NCBI RefSeq assembly: GCF_001761365.1 | Contig: NZ_CP017477.1 | Coordinates: 518,501-582,500 of the forward strand | Direction: 5' to 3' | From: Polaribacter vadi | Lineage (GTDB): Bacteria > Bacteroidota > Bacteroidia > Flavobacteriales > Flavobacteriaceae | DNA length: 64,000 nucleotides | Shown: positions 8,474 through 17,540 of the stretch, one piece after another | Layout of the letters: every line of letters starts with the position of its first letter | Numbering within the stretch: position 1 is the stretch's first letter | The notes under the pieces: generated by a model | Told to the model about the DNA's origin: nothing | Seen by the model: the letters and a program-made list of their open reading frames with translations, nothing else | The model's database searches: none | Position numbers and translations under genes: made by a program

Positions 8474-10096
8474 ATGAAAAGTTTAAAGTTTTTATTCATT
8501 CTGTTTATAACAATCAGTTTAAACTATCAAGCACAAACGCCAACCGATTTTTTATCGAAAGAATTTCATAAAGAAAGACGTGAATTTTTGCGCTCTAAAA
8601 TGCCTGAAAATTCGGTAACTGTTGTTTTTGCAAACCCTTTAAGAAATAGAGCAAATGATGTAGATTACGTTTTTCATCAAGATCCAAATTTTTATTATTT
8701 AACAGGTTATAGAGAACCAAATGGTGTTTTAGTTTTGTTTTCTGATAACCAAACAGATGAAGAAGGTAAATCTTACAATGAAATTTTATATGTGCAAGAA
8801 AGAGATGAAAGAGCAGAACAATGGAATGGAAAACGTTTAGGAGTTGAAGGCGCAAAACAAGAATTAGGCTTTAAAATGGCAATGAATGCCAGTGAATTTT
8901 TAAAATCTAACATCGATTTTAAAAGTTTTGACAAGGTTTATATCGAAAAATTTAACGACGATTATAGAGATTTAGGTGGCGCAGATGTTTTTAATTTGGT
9001 GAAAAATTTTAAAATGAAAGCGGGTTACGATCCTTCTTTATATTTATCGAGAGTACAAGAATATGTCTATAATAATATTGCAGAAACACCTATAGAAAGT
9101 AGCGCAAATGTGATTAATATTATTGATAGATTGGCTTCACGTGCTCCAGAAATTAATAACGATGAGTTAATTAAAGGGTACAAATCTGCAACTACAGACG
9201 AATTAAAGAAAGAATATCAACAGAAAATATCTTTGGCTTTAAAACCAAAAACAAATATCGATTTAACGTTTTTATCAGCAAATTTGACTACAATGCGTGA
9301 AGTTAAAACTGCTGCTGAAGTTAAATTAATAACCAAAGCTGTAAGAATTTCTGCTGTTGGGCAAATTGAAGTGATGAAAGCCATGAAACCTCACATGTCT
9401 GAAACTGAACTGCAAGGAATTCACGAATTTGTTTATAAAAAATATGGAGCAGAATATGAAGGATATCCAAGTATTGTTGGTGCAGGAAACAATGGTTGTA
9501 TTTTACATTATATAGAAAATAATCAAACAAAAGTTGGTAACGATTTAGTTTTGATGGATTTAGGAGCAGAGTACAGAGGCTATACAGCAGATGTAACAAG
9601 AACAATTCCTGCCAATGGAAAATTTACCAAAGAACAAAAACAAATTTATGATATTGTTTACGATGCCCAAGAAGCAGGAATTGCTTTGTATAAAATTGGT
9701 GCAGGAATGTCTGCTCCAAATTTAGCAGCAAGAAAAATTGTGAACGAAGGTTTGTATAAATTAGGAATTATAAAATCTGTGGATGAAAGACATAATTACT
9801 TTCCTCATGGAACTTCACATCACATTGGTTTAGATGTACATGATCCAGGAAATTATAGAAATTTCGAAGAAAATATGATTGTTACTATGGAACCTGGAAT
9901 TTATATTCCAGATGGCAGTCCTTGTGATAAAAAATGGTGGGGAATTGGAATAAGAATTGAAGATGATATTTTAGTAACTAAAAATGGCCCTGTAAACTTA
10001 TCTGCAGAAGCACCAAGAACAACAGAAGCTATCGAAAAAATGATGGCTAAAAAATCTGTTTTGGATGATTTTTTATTACCAGATTTAGATAAATAA
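8474..10096 (+). CDS. Secreted Xaa-Pro aminopeptidase (M24B, aminopeptidase P)
   Basis: 540 residues with an N-terminal signal peptide (LKFLFILFITISLNYQAQ), so it is exported, unlike the cytosolic PepP of E. coli. An aminopeptidase-P N-terminal domain (RREFLRSKMPENSVTVVFA) is followed by the pita-bread metallopeptidase domain. Metal ligands are visible in DLGAEYRGYTADVTRTIP (two Asp), HGTSHHIGLDVHDPG (His), EPGIYIP (Glu) and GIRIEDDILVT (Glu). It removes N-terminal residues preceding proline from peptides. Its stop codon overlaps the ATG of the next gene (TAATG), so the two are translationally coupled. Confidence 0.93.
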   Translation: MKSLKFLFILFITISLNYQAQTPTDFLSKEFHKERREFLRSKMPENSVTVVFANPLRNRANDVDYVFHQDPNFYYLTGYREPNGVLVLFSDNQTDEEGKSYNEILYVQERDERAEQWNGKRLGVEGAKQELGFKMAMNASEFLKSNIDFKSFDKVYIEKFNDDYRDLGGADVFNLVKNFKMKAGYDPSLYLSRVQEYVYNNIAETPIESSANVINIIDRLASRAPEINNDELIKGYKSATTDELKKEYQQKISLALKPKTNIDLTFLSANLTTMREVKTAAEVKLITKAVRISAVGQIEVMKAMKPHMSETELQGIHEFVYKKYGAEYEGYPSIVGAGNNGCILHYIENNQTKVGNDLVLMDLGAEYRGYTADVTRTIPANGKFTKEQKQIYDIVYDAQEAGIALYKIGAGMSAPNLAARKIVNEGLYKLGIIKSVDERHNYFPHGTSHHIGLDVHDPGNYRNFEENMIVTMEPGIYIPDGSPCDKKWWGIGIRIEDDILVTKNGPVNLSAEAPRTTEAIEKMMAKKSVLDDFLLPDLDK

Positions 10097-10755
10097 TGAG
10101 TAAAACAGCAATTATATTAGGAGCAACAGGTTTAACAGGAGGAATTTTGTTAGAGAAATTACTTGCAGATACAACGTATTCGAAAATTAAATTATTTTCT
10201 AGAAGTTCTGTAGATATTAAATCTGACAAAATTGAACAACATTTAATCAGTTTATTTCAACTAGAAAATTATAAAGAAGATTTTACTGGGGATGTAGTTT
10301 TCTGTTGCATTGGCACAACAGCTGCTAAAACAAAAGACAGTGCTAAATACAAGCAAATCGATTATGGAATTCCTGTAAAAGCTGCAAAAATTGCTAAAGA
10401 AAATACTATTAATACTTTTGTAGTTATGTCTTCTATGGGAGCAGATATTACCAGCAATACGTTCTATAACCAGACAAAAGGCGAAATGGAACGTGATGTT
10501 TTAAAGCAAAAAATTAAAAACACCTATATTTTAAGACCTTCTTTAATTGGTGGAAATCGTGAAGAGTTTAGATTAGGAGAAAGAATTGGCAAAGGAATTA
10601 TGAGTATTTTAAATCCTTTATTTGTTGGAGGTTTAAAAAAATACAAAATGATTGATCCAGAAGATATCACAACTTGTATGCAAACACTTGCAAGAAGTAA
10701 TAAAGATCAGGCTATTTTTAGTTCTGATGAAATCGTAGAAATCGCAAATTCATAA
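10096..10755 (+). CDS. NAD(P)H-binding, atypical SDR family oxidoreductase
   Basis: 219 residues with an N-terminal Rossmann motif (AIILGATGLTGGILLEKLL) and the segments FCCIGTTAAKTKDSA, VVMSSMGAD and TYILRPSLIGGNREEFR, characteristic of the TIP30/HTATIP2-like, YwnB-type NAD(P)-binding proteins. No canonical YxxxK is obvious; NQTKGEMERDV occupies that position. The substrate is unknown. It overlaps the aminopeptidase stop by one base and is followed 6 bp later by the VF530 gene, making a three-gene unit. Confidence 0.85.
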   Translation: MSKTAIILGATGLTGGILLEKLLADTTYSKIKLFSRSSVDIKSDKIEQHLISLFQLENYKEDFTGDVVFCCIGTTAAKTKDSAKYKQIDYGIPVKAAKIAKENTINTFVVMSSMGADITSNTFYNQTKGEMERDVLKQKIKNTYILRPSLIGGNREEFRLGERIGKGIMSILNPLFVGGLKKYKMIDPEDITTCMQTLARSNKDQAIFSSDEIVEIANS

Positions 10756-10761
10756 TTATAA

Positions 10762-10983
10762 ATGAGTACAGAACAACCCAACAATCCTTTGCATGGTATT
10801 AAGTTAGCAACCATGTTAGAGCAATTGTATTTAGAATATGGCTGGGAAGAATTAGGCTATTCTTTAAATATTAATGCTTTTAAAAATAATCCTACGTATA
10901 AATCTTCCTTAAAATTTTTAAGAACTACACCTTGGGCAAGAGAAAAAGTAGAAAATTTTTATCTAAAAAATATGGTTAAGTAA
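10762..10983 (+). CDS. VF530 / DUF2132 family small DNA-binding protein
   Basis: 73 residues. [26 protein letters not shown] and [18 protein letters not shown] are diagnostic of the VF530 (DUF2132) family, a compact helical fold with a double-stranded-DNA-binding proposal from structural work on the Vibrio protein. The biological role is not established. It is the last gene of a coupled trio; its stop is immediately adjacent to the stop of the convergent sirtuin gene (10983/10984), with no space for a terminator. Confidence 0.9.
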   Translation: MSTEQPNNPLHGIKLATMLEQLYLEYGWEELGYSLNINAFKNNPTYKSSLKFLRTTPWAREKVENFYLKNMVK

Positions 10984-11667
10984 TTATTTAATCAGCAATT
11001 CTATTAATTTATGGGTACCTAAACTCGCAACATTTTTAATGATTGTTAAATCGTTAAAATCGTTTTCTGAGATTTGAGGTTTTGGATCTATAAAATAAAT
11101 GGGTGTTTTTGGTTTTATATAATCAACCAAACTTGCAGCAGGATATACTTGCATAGAAGTGCCAATAATTACTAAAATATCTGCTTCTTTAGTAATTTCA
11201 ATTGCTTTATCTAACATTGGCACCATTTCTCCAAACCAAACAATATGAGGTCTTAATTGGCTGTTTTTGGTGCATAAATCTCCCAAAACTAGATCTTTAT
11301 TCCAATCTAAAATTAAAGATTCATCAGCAGAGCTTCTAACTTTTAAAAGTTCTCCATGCAAATGCGTAACATTTTTACTGCCAGCTTTTTCGTGTAAATT
11401 ATCTACATTTTGAGTAATGATTTCCACATCAAAATGGTTTTCTAATTCCACTAAATTTAAATGTGCTTTATTGGGTTTTACTGTTGATAATTCTCTTCTA
11501 CGTTGATTATAAAATTCTAAAACCAATGCAGGGTTTGCACCAAAACCTTGTGGAGTTGCAACTTCCATCACATCATGACCTTCCCATAAACCATCTGCAT
11601 CTCTAAAGGTGTTAATACCACTTTCTGCAGAAATACCTGCGCCTGTTAAAACAACTAATTTTTTCAT
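10984..11667 (-). CDS. cobB: NAD-dependent protein deacylase (sirtuin, CobB/SIRT5-like)
   Basis: 227 residues from the ATG at 11667; a GTG directly before it is less likely. Sirtuin motifs are GAGISAESGINTFRD (NAD loop), TQNVDNLHEKAG, HLHGELL (catalytic His) and IIGTSMQVYPAASL. FYNQRRREL carries the Tyr-x-x-Arg pair (Y54 and R57 counting one extra residue) that SIRT5/CobB use to bind succinyl or malonyl lysine, so a desuccinylase or demalonylase activity is plausible. The zinc-ribbon region between HLHGE and LRPHIVWFGE holds only one cysteine (LGDLCTKN), so the usual four-Cys zinc site is missing. Confidence 0.93.
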   Translation of the reverse strand: MKKLVVLTGAGISAESGINTFRDADGLWEGHDVMEVATPQGFGANPALVLEFYNQRRRELSTVKPNKAHLNLVELENHFDVEIITQNVDNLHEKAGSKNVTHLHGELLKVRSSADESLILDWNKDLVLGDLCTKNSQLRPHIVWFGEMVPMLDKAIEITKEADILVIIGTSMQVYPAASLVDYIKPKTPIYFIDPKPQISENDFNDLTIIKNVASLGTHKLIELLIK

Positions 11668-11702
11668 CACTTGTAAAAATAATAATTTTTATGTTTGTAT
11701 TT

Positions 11703-12371
11703 ATGATTGATGAAAAACTTTTAGCTTATTTAGAAGAGTATCTAACCGAAAAAAGAAAAGCAACTTTTAAAAATGTTTTAGAGCATAGAACTCGACATTT
11801 TACAGTTGTTTTGGAAGATATTTATCAACCACATAATGCAAGTGCAGTTGTAAGAACGTGTGATATTTTTGGAGTTCAAGATGTGCATTCTATTGAAAAT
11901 AAGTACAGTAATACTGTTTCTAGACATGTTGCTAAAGGTTCTCAAAAATGGTTAAATCAATATAGATATAGAGAAGATGGCAATAATACTCAAATTTGTT
12001 TGGATGTTTTAAAACAAAAAGGGTATCAAATTATTGCAACTACACCTCATAATGATTCTTGTTTATTACAAGATTTTGACATCAGTAAAAAAACGGCTTT
12101 TATTTTAGGAGCAGAAGCAGAAGGTGTTTCTGATATTGTAAAAAGCCAAGCAGATGGTTTTTTAAAAATACCTATGGTTGGGTTTACAGAAAGTTTAAAT
12201 ATTTCTGTAGCTGCTGCCATTATTTTACAATCGGTTACTACAAAACTTCGTAGTTCTAAGATTGATTGGCAACTATCAAACAAAGAAAAAGAAATTTTAT
12301 ATTTTGATTGGGTTAAAAAAACAATTAAAAATGTAGATAAAATTGAAGAACGTTATTTTAACAACTTATAA
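11703..12371 (+). CDS. TrmH-family tRNA/rRNA 2'-O-methyltransferase (SPOUT class)
   Basis: About 222 residues from the ATG at 11703; an upstream ATG at 11691 adds only four residues. The SPOUT motifs are clear: motif 1 LEDIYQPHNASAVVRTCDIFGV, motif 2 FILGAEAEGVSD, and motif 3 LKIPMVGFTESLNISVAAA, which forms the knotted SAM site. The arrangement resembles TrmH, which methylates G18 of tRNA, but rRNA-directed relatives look similar. The next gene starts 2 bp downstream, so they are likely co-transcribed. Confidence 0.88.
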   Translation: MIDEKLLAYLEEYLTEKRKATFKNVLEHRTRHFTVVLEDIYQPHNASAVVRTCDIFGVQDVHSIENKYSNTVSRHVAKGSQKWLNQYRYREDGNNTQICLDVLKQKGYQIIATTPHNDSCLLQDFDISKKTAFILGAEAEGVSDIVKSQADGFLKIPMVGFTESLNISVAAAIILQSVTTKLRSSKIDWQLSNKEKEILYFDWVKKTIKNVDKIEERYFNNL

Positions 12372-12373
12372 AT

Positions 12374-12967
12374 ATGAATATTAAGGTTGATGAATATATC
12401 TCAAAAAAAGAAAAATGGAGTAAAGAGCTCAATCTTTTACGTGCTGTTTTTGCAGATTTACCTGTAGATGAAACCATAAAATGGGGATCTCCAGTGTATG
12501 TTTTTAACGGCAAAAATATAGTTGGTTTATCCGCTTTTAAAAATTACTTTGGTTTATGGTTTTTTCAAGGTGCATTATTAAAAGACAAATACAAGGTTTT
12601 TATAAATGCACAAGAAGGAAAAACCAAAGCCATGTTGCAATGGAGATTTAATTCTTTTGATGAAATAAATACAGTGCAAATTAAAGAATATGTTTTAGAG
12701 GCTATCGAAAATGTGAAATTAGGAAATGAAATTAAACCTACAAGATCTTTAAAACCCGTACTTATTCCTGAAGAATTACAACAAGAATTAAATACAAATA
12801 AAGAGTTAAAAATAAGTTTTGAAAAATTTTCTTTAAGTAAGCAAAGAGAATATGCAGCTTATATTTCTGAAGCTAAAAGAGCATCAACAAAATTAAATAG
12901 ACTCGAAAAAATAATTCCAATGATTATTAGTGGAGCAGGATTGCATGATAAATATAAGAATTGTTAA
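12374..12967 (+). CDS. YdeI/OmpD-associated, DUF1801 family protein
   Basis: 197 residues. The N-terminal half (LLRAVFADLPVDETIKWGSPVYVF...VGLSAFKNYFGLWFFQGALL) is the DUF1801 fold. The C-terminal part (LSKQREYAAYISEAKRASTKLNRLEKIIPMI) is the YdeI-type helical extension with the conserved R-E-Y...I..A k....R..K pattern. The family has no settled biochemical role. The 3' end overlaps the convergent downstream gene by 4 bp. Confidence 0.85.
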   Translation: MNIKVDEYISKKEKWSKELNLLRAVFADLPVDETIKWGSPVYVFNGKNIVGLSAFKNYFGLWFFQGALLKDKYKVFINAQEGKTKAMLQWRFNSFDEINTVQIKEYVLEAIENVKLGNEIKPTRSLKPVLIPEELQQELNTNKELKISFEKFSLSKQREYAAYISEAKRASTKLNRLEKIIPMIISGAGLHDKYKNC

Positions 12968-13332
12968 TCAATAATAATTTCTTTGATTGTAGATACAGAA
13001 TCGCATCTAGAAACATATAAACTTACGTTTTCTAATTCGTTATTTCCTGTAATATAATATTCTGCACAAGGTTTTTGTCTTGGTTTGCTTTTACCAAAAT
13101 CTACATCACCTGTATATAAAATGGTAGAAATTTTTGTACTATCAATATCAGAATTTAGCATTACCCTTTTAGCATTATCAGAAAAAACACGTTCTTTAAT
13201 TCTGATTGTTTTTAAAGTTCTTGCATCCATTCCATAATCGAACGTTGCATTTTTCTTTTGCCAGAAAAAGTAAACACCAATTGAACCTAAAGAAACTCCC
13301 ACTAAAAAATACCCTATTCTTTTAATTAACAT
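12964..13332 (-). CDS. Small membrane-anchored protein, DUF4258-like
   Basis: 122 residues: one N-terminal transmembrane segment (IGYFLVGVSLGSIGVYFFW) and a soluble domain with FDYGMDARTLKTIRIKE, TGDVDFGKSKPRQKPC and ENVSLYVSRCDS. I recall very similar short proteins in flavobacteria annotated as DUF4258; that is from memory. Two cysteines in the outer domain might form a disulfide if it is periplasmic. The function is unknown. It is convergent with the DUF1801 gene. Confidence 0.7.
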   Translation of the reverse strand: MLIKRIGYFLVGVSLGSIGVYFFWQKKNATFDYGMDARTLKTIRIKERVFSDNAKRVMLNSDIDSTKISTILYTGDVDFGKSKPRQKPCAEYYITGNNELENVSLYVSRCDSVSTIKEIIID

Positions 13333-13566
13333 GCTAAAATTGTTGACTGCAAAGTTATATAATTTGTGTAATTATTGGTCTATTTAAAAGAGTTATTTGG
13401 AACGATTTTCTCAGTTATAATTTTATGACAATAATTGTTATTTTAAAAATAGCTTTATTTTTCACATAAACTTTAATGATTACTAATATTTTCTAGTTTT
13501 GATAAATTTCATCATTATAAATCATCAACCAAAAAATATCAATAAATTTATTTTTTTATCCAAAGC

Positions 13567-13600
13567 AACCTTTTTAAAACTTTGGTAGTCTATATATTTG
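13567..13600 (+). promoter_or_regulatory. Overlapping promoters upstream of the ECF sigma gene: ECF-type and TAnnTTTG-type
   Basis: AACC at 13567-13570 and GTCTA at 13588-13592 are separated by 17 bp, the AAC...GTC layout of ECF promoters, immediately followed by TATATTTG (13593-13600), the housekeeping -7 element. The combination suggests basal transcription plus autoactivation by the sigma factor. The rest of the 296-bp gap (13333-13566) is AT-rich without an ORF. Confidence 0.5.
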
Positions 13601-13628
13601 TAAGGCATTAAAAACGGAATCAAGAGGC

Positions 13629-14189
13629 TTGAAAATTATAAAACTACATAACTCACAAAAATCGCTCATAAAAAAAGCGAGTAACAATAATAGAGAAGCG
13701 CAAGAACAATTGTTTAAGCAACATTCTCCTAAAATGTTAGGTGTTTGTAGGCAATATGTAAAAGATTTACATCATGCAGAAGATTTATTATTACAAGGCT
13801 TTTTTAAGGTTTTTAAAAACTTACATACTTTTAAACACGAAGGTAGTTTTGAAGGTTGGATTCGTAGAATTATGGTGAACACGTGCATCTCTTATCTGCG
13901 AAAAAAAAATGTAATTGATTTGTCTGACGAAGACTATGTTTTTAATGATGCAGCTACAGAAAGTTTAGAAAATACCTCTGTAGAAGATATTCAAAAACTA
14001 ATAGATCAATTACCAGAAGGTTACAAAATGGTGTTTAATTTATACGCCATAGAAGGTTATAAACACTCAGAAATTGCAGAACAATTAGGTATTTCTGAAA
14101 GTACATCAAAATCGCAATTGTTTAAAGCGCGAAAACAATTGCAACAAAATTATATTAAAATGAATACAGTAGTTCATGAAGACAAATAA
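13629..14189 (+). CDS. ECF-type RNA polymerase sigma-70 factor
   Basis: 186 residues. Region 2 is LFKQHSPKMLGVCRQYVKDLHHAEDLLLQGFFKVF and EGSFEGWIRRIMVNTCISYLRKK; region 4 is LPEGYKMVFNLYAIEGYKHSEIAEQLGISESTSKSQLFKARKQL. There is no region 3, so it is an extracytoplasmic-function sigma of the kind abundant in Bacteroidota. The start is TTG; no closer ATG is compatible with region 2. It overlaps the next gene by 14 bp, and that gene encodes a single-pass membrane protein, the usual place for an anti-sigma partner. Confidence 0.92.
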   Translation: MKIIKLHNSQKSLIKKASNNNREAQEQLFKQHSPKMLGVCRQYVKDLHHAEDLLLQGFFKVFKNLHTFKHEGSFEGWIRRIMVNTCISYLRKKNVIDLSDEDYVFNDAATESLENTSVEDIQKLIDQLPEGYKMVFNLYAIEGYKHSEIAEQLGISESTSKSQLFKARKQLQQNYIKMNTVVHEDK

Positions 14190-14988
14190 ATTAGATAATT
14201 CTATAAAAGAAAAGTTCGAAAACAGAAGTTTTGAGCCATCAGCTTCTGCTTGGGAACGCTTATCTGTTAAATTAGATGAAGCTCCTAAACAAAAGAAAAT
14301 CGGTTGGTTTTTTTATATAGGTGTAGCAGCAAGTATTTTGCTTTTGGTTTCAGTAAGTCTCTATGTTTTTAGCGGAGATTCTCAAGAAATCAATTTTAAA
14401 GACGAAGTTGTTATCGAAAAAATTGATAAAGATTTAATTGATAAAAACATTAAGAATATAAAATCTGAGTTACCTATTAAAGAAGTAATTGTACATAAAG
14501 AAACAGTAAAATTACTTCCAGAAAAACCGATAGAAAAAAACATTTCTGAGAAAGTTATTTCAAAAGAATATTATAATTCCACAAAAATAACAGCTGTAAA
14601 AGCTACTCAAAAAGAAAATGTAGTAATTGCAAAGGTTGATGATTTTTCAAATAAATCTCTTGAAAATGAGGAGTTAAAAGAAGTTAACATTTTAAAAAGA
14701 GATTCAAATAGTGCTATTAAAATAAATGCTTACGATTTATTATTTGCTGTAACACATACACCTAAAGAGGTTTCAGAGCATTATGCAAAATATAATGTAA
14801 ATAGAGAAGATGTTTTAAGAACGATAAAAAGAGAACTCAAAAAATCGAATTTTAAAATAGATCCGAATACTATTTTAGCTGAAGTAGAACGAACTATAGA
14901 TGATGATGTTTTTCAGAATAATTTCATGAACTCATTAAAAAGAAAAGTATCTGATATTGCTTCTGCAATTGCGAGTAGAAATGATTGA
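14176..14988 (+). CDS. Single-pass membrane protein, probable anti-sigma partner
   Basis: 270 residues: about 40 cytoplasmic residues (FENRSFEPSASAWERLSVKL, a pattern common at the N-terminus of flavobacterial anti-sigma-like proteins), one transmembrane helix near residues 45-65 (WFFYIGVAASILLLVSVSLY), then a Lys/Glu-rich periplasmic region and a helical C-terminus. No classic zinc anti-sigma motif (HxxxCxxC) is present. The role is inferred from its topology and the 14-bp overlap with the ECF sigma gene. It ends 62 bp before the ATG of the barrel gene. Confidence 0.7.
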   Translation: MKTNKLDNSIKEKFENRSFEPSASAWERLSVKLDEAPKQKKIGWFFYIGVAASILLLVSVSLYVFSGDSQEINFKDEVVIEKIDKDLIDKNIKNIKSELPIKEVIVHKETVKLLPEKPIEKNISEKVISKEYYNSTKITAVKATQKENVVIAKVDDFSNKSLENEELKEVNILKRDSNSAIKINAYDLLFAVTHTPKEVSEHYAKYNVNREDVLRTIKRELKKSNFKIDPNTILAEVERTIDDDVFQNNFMNSLKRKVSDIASAIASRND

Positions 14989-15049
14989 TAAAAGTCGTTT
15001 CTCAGAAAAAAAATCAAACAATTTAACAAAAAATTTAAACCCAATAAAA

Positions 15050-16165
15050 ATGAAAAGAATAGTATGTATCTTCTTATTGTTGTGCGCAACAGTTTCACAA
15101 GCTCAAGAAAAATCATTTGAAAGAGAAGTGAGTAAAATATCAAAAAGAATAGAAAGTATTGCAAAAGAGCAGAAAGATTCTTTAAAATTAAAAGTTATTG
15201 CAATTGATAAACGATTAGAAAAAGGAGAAATTACAAAAAGTACATCAGATTCTTTAAAGAAAGAATTAGCAGCTTATCATGCAAGAAGAATCGAAAAACT
15301 AGTAAGCGAACAAGAAGCTTTATTACAATTATTAGTGCAAGATAAAACAAATGGTAAAATTGCAAGTTCAGGCGAATTTGATAAAGATTATAATGAGGAA
15401 AAAACCTTTACAATTGGTAGCAAAACCTTTATATTTAAAGATAATGAGGATTATTATGATACTCAAAAAGAGAAAAAAGAAGCTCGTGAAAAAAAATGGA
15501 GTTTTCATAAAAAATGGAACAGAAGAACTACTTCGCAGTTTGTTTTTGCAATGGGTATAAACAATACTTTAACAGATAATAATTTATCTACTTTAGGAGA
15601 TGATTATCAAACTTGGCGTTCACGTTTTTACGAATTAGGTTTTACTTGGAAAACACGTTTTACAAAAGAACCTTCTCAATTGTACTTTAAATATGGTGTT
15701 TCTTTTCTTTGGAATAATTTACGATTAAAGGATAATCAAGAACATGTTAAAAATGGAGATGTGACGAATATTGAAACTAGAATTGATGAAATGTTGACAG
15801 AGAGTAGATTACGTCATGTTCAAATGAGTTTTCCAGTGCATTTAGAGTGGGATTTTTCTAGTAATAAAACATATTCTGATGGACGAAAAAGAGATGTAAC
15901 TAACAACTCAGTACGTTTAGGAATTGGAGGTTTTGCAGGTTTTAAATTAGGAACAAGACAATATTTAGAATATAAAGATTCTGAAGGAGTAGAAGTGGAA
16001 TCTGTACAATATGATAATTTTAATATGAATGTTTTCAATTATGGATTAAGCAGTTATGTAGGCTATAAAGATGTTAGTTTTTATGTAAAGTACGATTTGA
16101 ATCCACTTTTCAAAAACACAGAAACAAGAAATATTTCAATGGGAATTCGTTTAGATTTGGATTAA
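15050..16165 (+). CDS. Predicted outer-membrane beta-barrel protein with coiled-coil N-terminus
   Basis: About 371 residues from the ATG at 15050, chosen because it gives a signal peptide (MKRIVCIFLLLCATVSQAQ); frames starting upstream overlap the previous gene without a signal. Residues 20-105 are highly charged and helical (SKISKRIESIAKEQKDSLKL...), likely a coiled coil. Residues from about 155 onward show alternating amphipathic strands (SQFVFAMGINNTL, LYFKYGVSFLW, VRLGIGGFAGFKLG, VSFYVKYDLNPLF) ending in a typical barrel strand (RNISMGIRLDLD). It is third in the sigma/membrane-partner/barrel unit and may be the sigma factor's output or signal source. Confidence 0.75.
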   Translation: MKRIVCIFLLLCATVSQAQEKSFEREVSKISKRIESIAKEQKDSLKLKVIAIDKRLEKGEITKSTSDSLKKELAAYHARRIEKLVSEQEALLQLLVQDKTNGKIASSGEFDKDYNEEKTFTIGSKTFIFKDNEDYYDTQKEKKEAREKKWSFHKKWNRRTTSQFVFAMGINNTLTDNNLSTLGDDYQTWRSRFYELGFTWKTRFTKEPSQLYFKYGVSFLWNNLRLKDNQEHVKNGDVTNIETRIDEMLTESRLRHVQMSFPVHLEWDFSSNKTYSDGRKRDVTNNSVRLGIGGFAGFKLGTRQYLEYKDSEGVEVESVQYDNFNMNVFNYGLSSYVGYKDVSFYVKYDLNPLFKNTETRNISMGIRLDLD

Positions 16166-16258
16166 CAAAAAAATATTTATAATATTAAATGAATGTATGA
16201 TCGCTAAATTGACATTTTGATTCAATTTTAAAATCGAAAAAAACATATAAATTCACAC

Positions 16259-16290
16259 AAAAGTCATTGCATTTGCAATGGCTTTTGTTG
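16259..16290 (+). terminator. Terminator hairpin after the sigma-barrel unit
   Basis: AAAAGTCATTGCA pairs with TGCAATGGCTTTT (one mismatch, loop TT) with a T-rich tail. The remainder of the gap up to ald (16291-16446) has no recognisable promoter or ORF. Confidence 0.7.
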
Positions 16291-16446
16291 TTTAAGTAAA
16301 AAACTGGTATTTTAATATAGAATTCTATCTTTAATGTTGATTATAGTAAGGAATTCGCAAAAATTAAACCAAATTCGATTTTATTTTATCAATACTAAAA
16401 AAACTTTAATTTTATCCCCATCTAAACCTTAACTAAATAGTTTAAA

Positions 16447-17529
16447 ATGAAAATAGGAATTCCTAAAGAAATTAAAAATAATGAAAGTAGAGTAGGTATG
16501 ACTCCTGCTGGTGTTTTTGCTTTAACAAATAAAAATCATACAGTATATGTACAAGCAACAGCTGGTGAAGGAAGTGGTTTTTTCGATAAAGATTATATAG
16601 ATGTTGGTGCAACTATTTTACCAACAATAGAAGATGTGTATGCGAAAAGTGAAATGATTGTAAAGGTAAAAGAACCGATTGCATCTGAATATCCTCTAAT
16701 TACAGAAAACCAGATTGTATTTACGTATTTTCATTTTGCTTCTAGTGAGCCTTTAACAAAAGCTATGATTGCTAGCAAAGCAATTTGTATCGCTTATGAA
16801 ACTGTAGAAGATTTTGATGGCTCTTTACCATTATTAACACCAATGTCTGAAGTTGCAGGAAGAATGTCTGTACAACAAGGAGCAAAATACTTAGAAAAAC
16901 CCGTAAAAGGTAGAGGAATTTTATTAGGAGGTGTTCCAGGAGTTACTCCAGGAAAAGTCTTGATTTTAGGAGCTGGAGTTGTAGGTGTACAAGCTGCAAA
17001 AATGGCAGCTGGTTTAGGTGCTCACGTTACAATTTTAGATATTAACATGAAACGTTTACGTTATGTTAATGATGTTTTACCAAGTCACGTTATTACAGGT
17101 TTTTCAAGCGAATATGTAATTAGACAACATATAAAAACACACGATTTAATAATTGGTGGAGTTTTGGTAAAAGGAGGAAAGGCGCCAAAATTAATTACAA
17201 AAGATATGTTAAAAGAAATGCGTCCAGGAACTGTGGTTGTTGATGTTGCTGTAGATCAAGGAGGTTGTTTTGAAACCACAAGAGCTACAACTCACGAAGA
17301 TCCTACTTATATTATTGATGATGTTGTACATTATTGTGTTGCAAATATGCCTGGTGCTGTTCCTTTTACATCAACAATGGCGTTAACCAATGTTACACTT
17401 ACCTATATTTTAAAAATAGCAAATTTAGGTTGGGAAAAAGCTTGTAAAAATGATGAATCTTTAGCTAAAGGATTAAACATTGTAAAAGGTGAAATTGTTT
17501 ACAAAGAGTTAGAAGGTATTTTTAACTAA
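16447..17529 (+). CDS. ald: Alanine dehydrogenase
   Basis: 360 residues, slightly under the usual 370. The N-terminal signature MKIGIPKEIKNNESRVGMTP, substrate-site Lys in MIVKVKEP, His in TYFHFAS, and the NAD fold VLILGAGVVGVQAAKMAAGLGAHVTILD are all present, followed by DVAVDQGGCFETTRATTHEDP and NMPGAVPFTST. It interconverts L-alanine with pyruvate and ammonia using NAD in the cytosol. It is a monocistronic gene with its own strong terminator. Confidence 0.97.
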   Translation: MKIGIPKEIKNNESRVGMTPAGVFALTNKNHTVYVQATAGEGSGFFDKDYIDVGATILPTIEDVYAKSEMIVKVKEPIASEYPLITENQIVFTYFHFASSEPLTKAMIASKAICIAYETVEDFDGSLPLLTPMSEVAGRMSVQQGAKYLEKPVKGRGILLGGVPGVTPGKVLILGAGVVGVQAAKMAAGLGAHVTILDINMKRLRYVNDVLPSHVITGFSSEYVIRQHIKTHDLIIGGVLVKGGKAPKLITKDMLKEMRPGTVVVDVAVDQGGCFETTRATTHEDPTYIIDDVVHYCVANMPGAVPFTSTMALTNVTLTYILKIANLGWEKACKNDESLAKGLNIVKGEIVYKELEGIFN

Positions 17530-17540
17530 AAACGTATATA

